A stretch of 38,725 nt of DNA. It comes from a virus. Under the pieces are notes generated by a model. The model ran no database searches. It saw only the letters and a program-made list of their open reading frames with translations, and was not told the origin of the DNA. Location: positions 1 through 38,725 of IMG/VR virus record IMGVR_UViG_3300031566_000161; one strand, 5' to 3'. The translations under genes and the position numbers were made by a program. Within the stretch, counting starts at the first letter, position 1; the number at the start of each line of letters is the position of its first letter. Below are positions 6,582-12,776 of this stretch, piece by piece.

Positions 6582-7476
6582 ATCAGCAGCACTCCCGGTG
6601 GTCAAGTACGTCAACTTCAAGGTGTATGACCCGGTCTATGTGGCCATAGAGAACGGCTACTTTGAGGACCATGGGATCGAGGTAAAGATCATTGGTGACG
6701 TGCTTGCGGGGCCTACAGGCATACAGGCGGTGGCCGGGGGCAGCGCTCACGCAGGGTTGTCTTCACTCCCGGCGATCATCAACGCCAATGCCAGTGGGTT
6801 ACCCATCATAGCCACCAGTGACATACAGTCTGCTATCGGTGATCAGCCGTTGGAGGTCTATTATGTCCGGTCTGACAGCGGCATCCGCTCAATTGAGGAC
6901 TTGCGGGGGAAGGTCGTACAGGTGAATCTGTGGCGGTCCAGCTTTCATTACACCATCTTGATGGCCCTGGATCAGCACGGGATGAGTGACAGTGAAATGA
7001 CGTTTGTCCTCATCAGCTTTGACCTTGCCTCTGAAACCCTCAAGAACGGTGAAGTGGACATGATCGGGCTGATGGAGCCTTATGCCAGCTACGCGGCTGA
7101 GACGTATGGTGATGAGTTTACGGTCCTGTTTGACGCCCTAGATATCTTCGGCGAGGCGCAGATATGCACTCACTTCATGAACAGGGTATGGGCTGAGGAT
7201 CACCCTGAGCAGGCGACGGCTTTTACTGATGGGATCGTTGACGCTATCCTGTGGATTCATGGTCACCAGGACGAGGCAAAGGTTATCATCGCCAAGTATA
7301 CCGGCATCCCTGAGCAGTACGTCCCTGAGTATTGGTTTCAAGAGAACGGGGTCGTGATCATGGAGGACGTGCAGATGTGGATGGACTTCATGCGTGAGCG
7401 GGGAGACCTGACGGCTGATTGGGTGACTGTTGACATGATAGCCACGAATGAGTACAACACCAGGGCAGCAGAATAG
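6487..7476 (+). CDS. Lipoprotein substrate-binding protein, NitT/TauT (NMT1/THI5-like) family
   Basis: The 329-residue product begins with a lipoprotein signal peptide: a basic start, a hydrophobic core at 6-20 and Cys24 in SSGC, followed by an Ala/Pro/Glu-rich linker. The mature part has the family pattern: DPVYVAIENGYFEDHGIEV near the N-terminus, an AVAGGSAHAGLSS pocket strand, SIEDLRGKVVQVN, and a DMIGLMEPYA hinge. It therefore captures a small molecule outside the membrane and hands it to the permease encoded just upstream. AAGAAAG-like purines (GGGAGAAGAAAG at 6475-6486) provide a ribosome site. Possible ligands are sulfonates or taurine, hydroxymethylpyrimidine or riboflavin. The neighbouring PAPS-reductase genes favour sulfur, but this is only context. 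Length and both lobes look complete. Confidence 0.87.
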   Translation: MKRASFYVFMIGLLVMLLTVSSGCAAPEPEGESAALPVVKYVNFKVYDPVYVAIENGYFEDHGIEVKIIGDVLAGPTGIQAVAGGSAHAGLSSLPAIINANASGLPIIATSDIQSAIGDQPLEVYYVRSDSGIRSIEDLRGKVVQVNLWRSSFHYTILMALDQHGMSDSEMTFVLISFDLASETLKNGEVDMIGLMEPYASYAAETYGDEFTVLFDALDIFGEAQICTHFMNRVWAEDHPEQATAFTDGIVDAILWIHGHQDEAKVIIAKYTGIPEQYVPEYWFQENGVVIMEDVQMWMDFMRERGDLTADWVTVDMIATNEYNTRAAE

Positions 7477-7527
7477 TCGGATGTGGCCAGGTCAGCCTAC
7501 TAAGGGTTTAAGGGTAGCATAAACATC

Positions 7528-8001
7528 ATGGCTCTAAACACGAGTAAGTCTGCGATTTTAGATAAGCGCCGTAGGCGTGTGGCTGCCCTGCGTCTGCGGG
7601 GATTGACGCAGCGTGAGATCGTGAACGGCCTGAGTGAAGCGGATATGCTTAACCCTAAGACGGGGAGGCCTTATTCTGTAGCCACCGTGAATCATGATCT
7701 CAAGGTTATACAAGAGGGCTGGCGGGAAGAGGCTACGCAGGACATCGCAGAGCATGTAGCTCGAATCTTGGCGGAGCTTCATGAGGTCAAGAGGGCGGCA
7801 TGGTCTGAGAAGGCGTTTGGGGACATCCTGAGGGCCATCGAGAAGGAATGCAAGATACTCGGGATAGACAGCCCCGACAAGCAAATCATCATTGAGGGAG
7901 ATCTAGAGACGTTCCTGTCCAGGTTGCCGGAGGAGTACCAGGATGCAGTCCGGAAGCTCATTATCTCCGACTTTGTCGGAAGCGGCCCTGCGAGGGCTTG
8001 A
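7528..8001 (+). CDS. Probable small terminase subunit (HTH protein)
   Basis: The 157-residue product begins basic (LDKRRRRVAALRLRGLTQREIV), a helix-turn-helix-type sequence at about 13-60 that continues through YSVATVNHDLKVI. The middle is a helical, amphipathic segment suited to oligomer formation. The C-terminus (ETFLSRLPEEYQDAVRKLI) is a further helix. Position directly before the large terminase, a 59-base overlap with it and DNA-binding character fit the packaging-recognition subunit. Sequence identity to known TerS proteins cannot be shown by eye; a generic HTH regulator is the alternative. The gap before it (7477-7527) has no clear promoter or terminator. Confidence 0.65.
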   Translation: MALNTSKSAILDKRRRRVAALRLRGLTQREIVNGLSEADMLNPKTGRPYSVATVNHDLKVIQEGWREEATQDIAEHVARILAELHEVKRAAWSEKAFGDILRAIEKECKILGIDSPDKQIIIEGDLETFLSRLPEEYQDAVRKLIISDFVGSGPARA

Positions 8002-9550
8002 CCCCCAGGACTTTGCGCAGACCTTCATCAAGTCCATGGGTGACCCGTCTAAGGGCAGGCTCAAGGAGTGGGCCTTGCGCGGTACCCGGATCTCCGCGGG
8101 GGATTGGGGGGAACGGTATTTCTATATCGAGGACCCCTGCGAGGTAGAGACGGGGCGACTACTCACGCCGGGGCCGATAAGGCTGTTCCCCCTACAAAAG
8201 GCGCTACTCGAGTCTGCCCTGGAGATGGTGCCTGAGCTGGGGTTCCGTTGGCAGAGCATCGTCTACAGCGCCACCAAGAAGTCGGGCAAGTCCCGTATTG
8301 CGGCCATGGTGGATGCGTGGGTGGCGGATCAGATGGGGCCGTTTGCGGAAGTCTATCTGGCGGCCAACGATGGGAAGCAGTCGGGGGATAGGCTGCTGAA
8401 CTGCATTGCTCGGAGCATCGAGCTGAATCAGAAATTGGGGACCGGCCTCGTGATGACCCGGTGGAAGGACCGCAAGACCGCAATATCCTTGCCCAACGGC
8501 TCGGTCATCGAGGCCATCCCCGTAGACCCCACAGGGCAGGCAGGTGGTAACCCCGCCTGTGTTACGTTCTCGGAGCTTTGGGGATACCGGCTGGAGGACA
8601 AGCAGCGGCTCTGGGCGGCCCTCACGCTATCGCCCACGAAGCGGGGCATGTCCTTCCGGTGGGTGGACACCTATGCAGGTTATGAGGGTGAGAGCGAGAC
8701 CCTGGAGAACCTGTACGAGCAGGGCGTGAACCAGGGTCGCTACTGGGTGGACTGGGCAGATGAGAACCACATTGAGTATGACCCCCTTCTACGTGAGCTA
8801 GAGATACCCCTGTTCGTCAATGAGGCCTCGCGTCTGTGGTGTTACTGGGAGACCGAACCCCGGTTCCCTTGGCAGACCGAGGCATACTATCAGGAGCAGG
8901 CCGCGGCCCTCACGGACATGGAGTACCGCCGGGTGCACAAGAACGAGTGGGTCACTTCGGAGGATGTGTTCGTGCCTATCGAATGGTGGAAGGGGTGCGA
9001 GGCTGGCGAGTTCCCGCCCTTGCAGCCGGGCGAGCAGGTGGTCCTGGGTGTGGACGCGGCGGTAAGTGGTGACTCATTTGCGGTGGTGGGCGTTACGAGG
9101 CACCCTGCGGCCCCTAAGACCCACGTGGCGGTGCGTTACAGCCGGGTATGGTACCCGCCCAAGGGTGGCAAGCTGGACTTTGAGCCTATCGATCAGGAGA
9201 TAAGGCGCTTCTGTGCGGAGCATAATGTGGTGGAGGTAGCCTTTGACCACTGGCAGATGCATAAGATGGCCACGGACCAGGTCAAAGATTACGTGGCCCA
9301 CTGGCGCGAGTTCAGCCAGCAGGGGGAGCGCCTGGAGGCCGATGTGCAGTTGTACCAACTCATCCGGGCAAAAGAGGTGGTCCACGATGGGACCCACCAT
9401 GAGCTGACTCAGCACATCGCCAATGCCAACAGCAAGATGAGCAAGGAGGAGGAAACCAGGCTGCGGATCGTTAAGAGTAAGCGGGGCAAAATTGACGCCT
9501 GCGTAGCCCTCTCTATGGCGGCGCACCGGTGCTTGTACCTGAACCTGTGA
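7943..9550 (+). CDS. terL: Large terminase subunit
   Basis: ATG 7943 follows a strong GGAGGAG site at 7929-7935 inside the upstream gene. The 535-residue product has the ATPase Walker A-like SATKKSGKS at about 109-117, a coupling stretch with EVYLAANDGKQSGD, and a Walker B region ACVTFSELWGY at about 205-215. The C-terminal nuclease has LGVDAAVSGDS (first catalytic Asp near 370), VAFDHW (second, near 435) and KIDACVALSMA (third, near 517). This is the motor that cuts and pumps concatemeric phage DNA into proheads through the portal encoded at 12777. Length is normal for the family. Confidence 0.93.
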   Translation: MQSGSSLSPTLSEAALRGLDPQDFAQTFIKSMGDPSKGRLKEWALRGTRISAGDWGERYFYIEDPCEVETGRLLTPGPIRLFPLQKALLESALEMVPELGFRWQSIVYSATKKSGKSRIAAMVDAWVADQMGPFAEVYLAANDGKQSGDRLLNCIARSIELNQKLGTGLVMTRWKDRKTAISLPNGSVIEAIPVDPTGQAGGNPACVTFSELWGYRLEDKQRLWAALTLSPTKRGMSFRWVDTYAGYEGESETLENLYEQGVNQGRYWVDWADENHIEYDPLLRELEIPLFVNEASRLWCYWETEPRFPWQTEAYYQEQAAALTDMEYRRVHKNEWVTSEDVFVPIEWWKGCEAGEFPPLQPGEQVVLGVDAAVSGDSFAVVGVTRHPAAPKTHVAVRYSRVWYPPKGGKLDFEPIDQEIRRFCAEHNVVEVAFDHWQMHKMATDQVKDYVAHWREFSQQGERLEADVQLYQLIRAKEVVHDGTHHELTQHIANANSKMSKEEETRLRIVKSKRGKIDACVALSMAAHRCLYLNL

Positions 9551-9561
9551 GGGGTAGAGAA

Positions 9562-9741
9562 ATGGAGCAAGGGCTGTGCCCGGTATGCCGGGGTAAGAAG
9601 ATAATCGTGTCCACTCACGTCCTCGGGGGCATCTTCCGGAAGAAGTGCTACGCCTGCGATGGCACAGGTATCATCAAACCAAAGCCAAAGACCTGCGGCA
9701 TGCCTCCAGGATCGTGTGGGGGCTGCCCAGGGCGGTTCTAA
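9562..9741 (+). CDS. Small zinc-finger protein (DnaJ-type CxxCxG pairs)
   Basis: ATG 9562 has GGGGTAGAG upstream and gives 59 residues. CPVCRGKK near residue 6 and CYACDGTG near 33 match the CxxCxGxG repeats of DnaJ-like zinc domains; CGMPPGSCGGC at the end adds three further Cys. It may be a redox or zinc-binding accessory to packaging or assembly, but nothing specific is known to me. It lies between terminase and structural genes on the same transcript. Confidence 0.6.
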   Translation: MEQGLCPVCRGKKIIVSTHVLGGIFRKKCYACDGTGIIKPKPKTCGMPPGSCGGCPGRF

Positions 9742-9767
9742 GGCGCTTAAAGCTGAGATGAGGGGTA

Positions 9768-10325
9768 ATGCCTAACACGGTAATCATTGCGGGCAGGAAC
9801 TACACTGACCCAGACAGGCCAGCACAGGCTCCGCACATTGACGCGGACGGTACTGCGTATATCAGGACTCTGGGTCAGAGCGATGTGGTGATGCTGTCCG
9901 AACCAGCACTGGCTGCCGCCAGGGCGGGAACGGCATTCTGCCGCAAGGTGAACAGTAAAGTGGGCATCAATGGTGCGCCAACGGTGCTGACGGATGCGGG
10001 CCTGCTCAGGGCAACGACGGCGGGCTACAGGGACGTTATCACTTGCCTCTATGCCTATCTGAGCACATTCAGCGATTCATGTGAGTTTGAGATAGGTTAC
10101 ACGGTAAACGCGGATGGCACCGGGGCATTTACGGCGATGACGATGATGTTTGGCCTTGATACTGGCGCTGCCTCTTCGGTGCCTTCACCAAGCCTTACGA
10201 TGCTTAGTCCACCCATCGTCATCACGCCAGCCATGGGCGGGGCATGGACCATCAGGGCACAGACCAATGATGTAGGTGCAACGGTGACGTTCGGCATGAA
10301 CGGGTGGCGCGAGCCTATCACCTAA
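9768..10325 (+). CDS. Probable virion structural or decoration protein
   Basis: The 185-residue product is Ala/Thr/Gly-rich, beta-prone and low in Lys, like many phage surface proteins. It opens with TVIIAGRNYTDPDRPAQAPHI, a motif that recurs in similar form at the start of the genes at 10389 and 10795 (hydrophobic-AGRG/K-x-D). AGGGG precedes the ATG. No known domain is recognised. Position between terminase and portal is unusual for a structural gene. Role as decoration or fibre component is inference. Confidence 0.5.
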   Translation: MPNTVIIAGRNYTDPDRPAQAPHIDADGTAYIRTLGQSDVVMLSEPALAAARAGTAFCRKVNSKVGINGAPTVLTDAGLLRATTAGYRDVITCLYAYLSTFSDSCEFEIGYTVNADGTGAFTAMTMMFGLDTGAASSVPSPSLTMLSPPIVITPAMGGAWTIRAQTNDVGATVTFGMNGWREPIT

Positions 10326-10365
10326 GAGGACTAATCCTTTGTCAGCAAAAGAAGCTGGCTAGAAT

Positions 10366-10381
10366 CCTTTTGCGCAAAAGG
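10366..10381. promoter_or_regulatory. Perfect 16-base palindrome CCTTTTGCGCAAAAGG
   Basis: The palindrome sits in the 63-base gap 10326-10388, overlapping the region just before the GGGGGAG ribosome site of the gene at 10389. A degenerate half-copy, CCTTTGTCAGCAAAAG, lies at 10336-10351. The core TTTTGCGCAAAA recurs in the gap before the Dit-like gene near 30269. It could be an operator for a dimeric regulator or an RNA hairpin that masks the ribosome site. Confidence 0.6.
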
Positions 10382-10388
10382 GGGAGTA

Positions 10389-10784
10389 ATGGCAAGGGTG
10401 GAGATAGCGGGAAGGGGCCAGGACAGTCATACGCCCATCGGCGCGGTGTTTAGTGAGCAGGGTATCATCATGCCGCCTTATGATGACCTGGTCAGTTACG
10501 GGCTGACCGATGTGCCCGCCGTCAATAAGGCGATATACACGCCCAGTGCCAGCTTCCGGTTCATCCCTCAGTTGGTCGTGATGTCCTGTGAGGGGGCGCA
10601 AATCTTTACTTTCACCTGTGGGGGGTGGCACATGACCATCTATATCTCTGGGCAGTCAGGGGGCACGGAGGTCGTTCCCTTCGTCGGTGGGGGCCTGCGG
10701 CTGGCTCGGCTGCCGTTGCTGTTGACCACGCCCAACGCGGTGAATCACTACGTGGGCTTTATGGGTAGGCAGGTGGCGGAATAG
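10389..10784 (+). CDS. Probable structural protein, AGRG N-terminus
   Basis: The 131-residue product begins ARVEIAGRGQDSHTP, similar to the N-termini of the adjacent genes at 9768 and 10795, then is beta-rich with aromatic residues (for example WHMTIYISGQ). GGGGGAG gives the ribosome site and the upstream palindrome overlaps it. No domain recognised. The shared opening suggests a common virion docking segment with different distal parts, but this is a reading of short similarity. Confidence 0.5.
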   Translation: MARVEIAGRGQDSHTPIGAVFSEQGIIMPPYDDLVSYGLTDVPAVNKAIYTPSASFRFIPQLVVMSCEGAQIFTFTCGGWHMTIYISGQSGGTEVVPFVGGGLRLARLPLLLTTPNAVNHYVGFMGRQVAE

Positions 10785-10794
10785 GAGGCGCATA

Positions 10795-11193
10795 ATGGGC
10801 ATAGCACAAACGGTACTGGTGGCGGGCAAGGGGGCTGACGGCACGCCCCACGTCGTTGAGATCACCGTTGATGGTGCGGTCAAGGTCAGTGCCTCCGCGG
10901 CGGACAACCCTACCTATCCTCTGGTGCGGAACCTGACCCTGACCCTGGCCGATACGGAGTACGCGCAGGCCCTCCCTGCCAACTGCCGGGCCTTCGAGTT
11001 CCATTGCCGCACGGCCAACGATATCCGGTTTGCATTCGAGCCGGGGCGTGTCGGGCCGCCGGTGGCGCCATATATGACCTTGCCCTCTGGCTTGTGGTAC
11101 TACTCTGAGGAGGTCTACCTGCAACCAGTGTGGACCCTCTATTTCGCCAGCGCGGTAGCTGCCGTGGTGGTGGAACTCATAGGGTGGACGTAA
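10795..11193 (+). CDS. Probable structural protein, AGKG N-terminus
   Basis: ATG 10795 follows GGAGG. The 132-residue product opens IAQTVLVAGKGADGTPHVVEI, resembling the two preceding genes, and is otherwise beta-prone with a final hydrophobic strand VVVELIGW. The composition (Ala, Val, Thr, Tyr) fits a capsid-surface or fibre subunit. Function unknown. The next gene starts 3 bases after its stop. Confidence 0.5.
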   Translation: MGIAQTVLVAGKGADGTPHVVEITVDGAVKVSASAADNPTYPLVRNLTLTLADTEYAQALPANCRAFEFHCRTANDIRFAFEPGRVGPPVAPYMTLPSGLWYYSEEVYLQPVWTLYFASAVAAVVVELIGWT

Positions 11194-11196
11194 GAG

Positions 11197-12258
11197 ATGC
11201 CGGTAAGGGGTGGTGCGGGCCTTCTAGCGGCCCTGCTGGAGACGGGGCAGAGAACCGCCTACAGCTTCTTCGGTGATGGGAGCTATGAGGCGGGCGTAGG
11301 CAAGGCGTACACGGTGAACGCCCTGGCGGGCAACAGCGATATTGAGGTTGCCCACTATGCGGCGGCGACGCTCAGCTTTACCGCGCCTGGCACCATAGCG
11401 GATGCTGCGAACGGTTTGGCAGGTTGGGCCGTGAACGATCGCATGGTCATCAAGGGTTCGGCCAGCAATGACGGTGAGGTTACAGTCACGGGTATCGGTG
11501 GGGCACCGGCAAACTTGACTATCTCTGCGGCGGTGAATGAACTAGCGGGGGCTATGATCTCACTTTACAAGGTGGCCGCTCATTCAAACAACGTCGTCAC
11601 AGACACCAACACGGGGTTGATGTTGAGCCGCAACACCTCCACAGGTGAGGCCGTAGGGCCAACGAGTAACGGTTTGTTGAACTGGTACGACGTGGCGACT
11701 AGGTTCGCCATTTACGCGGGGGCCAATACTATATCGGTCATTATGCCGGACAGCATCTTCCGCGTCATTGGAGGGGCTGCATTGACTCAGTTCCATGTTG
11801 GGGACTGCATCATGGCGGCGGGGTTCGTCAACGGAGTCAACAACCTCCCTAACGCCTATGTGGTCTCAGCAACGCCCAACGGTCCCGATTTGGACATCGT
11901 TATAGACCCTGGGCCTGAGACCTTGATAGCGGAGGGCGCCGTTGGCGATACGCTCTACCTGAATTGCCAGAGCATCTACAACTACGCTGCGGGGGCGCGG
12001 TTGGGCGGCGGGTTGTCGGGATACACGGATTGGAGGCCGCCCAATGCGACGGAATTATGGAGTATCACGGACAATGAGGCTCCGAATGGTCTGCCGGATG
12101 CCATAGCCTTCCCTGGCTGGCCGGCGGGGGGCTGGTCATCTACTACCCAGTCCAGCAACACGGCGGCAGCATTACGGCCACTCCATTCTACGTCTAATAT
12201 GCCGGGTGCAGTAAAGACGGGTGTGAGTTATGCCATACTCGTGAGGCTAGGAATATGA
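11197..12258 (+). CDS. Fibre-like protein with DUF1566 (Lcl-type) C-terminus
   Basis: The 353-residue product has a Gly/Ala/Thr/Asn-rich N-terminal two-thirds typical of phage surface proteins, and a C-terminal domain with YTDWRPPNATELWSI near 275-290 and WSSTTQSS near 311-318. These are the two hallmark strands of DUF1566/Lcl C-terminal domains, which occur in cell-surface and phage adhesins and are often diversified. No reverse transcriptase or template repeat is visible, so there is no sign of a diversity-generating element. It is likely a receptor-facing or decoration protein. The gene ends in an ATGA overlap with the next. Confidence 0.6.
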   Translation: MPVRGGAGLLAALLETGQRTAYSFFGDGSYEAGVGKAYTVNALAGNSDIEVAHYAAATLSFTAPGTIADAANGLAGWAVNDRMVIKGSASNDGEVTVTGIGGAPANLTISAAVNELAGAMISLYKVAAHSNNVVTDTNTGLMLSRNTSTGEAVGPTSNGLLNWYDVATRFAIYAGANTISVIMPDSIFRVIGGAALTQFHVGDCIMAAGFVNGVNNLPNAYVVSATPNGPDLDIVIDPGPETLIAEGAVGDTLYLNCQSIYNYAAGARLGGGLSGYTDWRPPNATELWSITDNEAPNGLPDAIAFPGWPAGGWSSTTQSSNTAAALRPLHSTSNMPGAVKTGVSYAILVRLGI

Positions 12259-12767
12259 TAGACCTGCAATCTAAGACGCTGGACGAACTCAGAGCGATGG
12301 ACAAAGAGGATATTATCAAGGCCATCTTTGAGGGCGAGACCTACAGCGACCCCAGACTGGTCAAGGACCAGTACGGCAACAACGTAGAGCTGGTCGAGGC
12401 AACCTACCGGAAGTACGACGGCAACCTGGTGGGGCGGCGCGTTGTCAGGTGGACCTACCATGATGCCAAAGAGGGCACGGTCAAGGACATCATCACTGAG
12501 GACGGCAAGGAGCGAGCGACAGTCACCCACTCGCTAGACGGCAGGCAGCCCACACTCAAGCGGGTGCCCATTGCGGAGCCGATACCGTTGGAGGAGCTGG
12601 GCGGCATAGATGTCAAGCAGATGCCGGAGCCGGTTGTTGTAGAGCAACCTGTCATGGCTGTGGAGGTCATACAGGAGCCGATCATCATTGAGGCGCCACT
12701 GACCAGGTGGCAGCGGTTCAAGAAGCGGGCGGAAAAGGTATTCTTCCTGCTACCGGACGACGTATAA
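12255..12767 (+). CDS. Hypothetical phage protein
   Basis: The 170-residue product has a helical start (SKTLDELRAMDKEDIIKAIFEG), a beta-prone middle with DQYGNNVELVEATYRKYDGNLVGRR split around conserved-looking turns, then a Pro/Val/Glu-rich linker (about 105-150) and a basic end (RWQRFKKRAEKVFF). It overlaps the DUF1566 gene and lies 9 bases before the portal gene. It could be an adaptor or chaperone for the fibre gene upstream; this is context only. Confidence 0.5.
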   Translation: MIDLQSKTLDELRAMDKEDIIKAIFEGETYSDPRLVKDQYGNNVELVEATYRKYDGNLVGRRVVRWTYHDAKEGTVKDIITEDGKERATVTHSLDGRQPTLKRVPIAEPIPLEELGGIDVKQMPEPVVVEQPVMAVEVIQEPIIIEAPLTRWQRFKKRAEKVFFLLPDDV

Positions 12768-12776
12768 GGGGAAGGC

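Noticed and set aside
2105-7476. Dnd/Ssp phosphorothioation system
   Set aside because: PAPS-reductase-like DndC would fit, but DndA-type cysteine desulfurase, DndD ATPase and DndE are not in the window, so the assignment is not supported.
5700-7530. Host contamination or assembly chimera as the source of the transporter genes
   Set aside because: The permease start overlaps the phage-type PAPS-reductase stop by 4 bases and the small terminase gene follows within 51 bases on the same strand, so continuity is the simpler reading. Read mapping would be decisive.
11197-12258. Diversity-generating retroelement target
   Set aside because: The DUF1566-like end is a typical target fold, but there is no reverse transcriptase, accessory gene or template repeat in the window.
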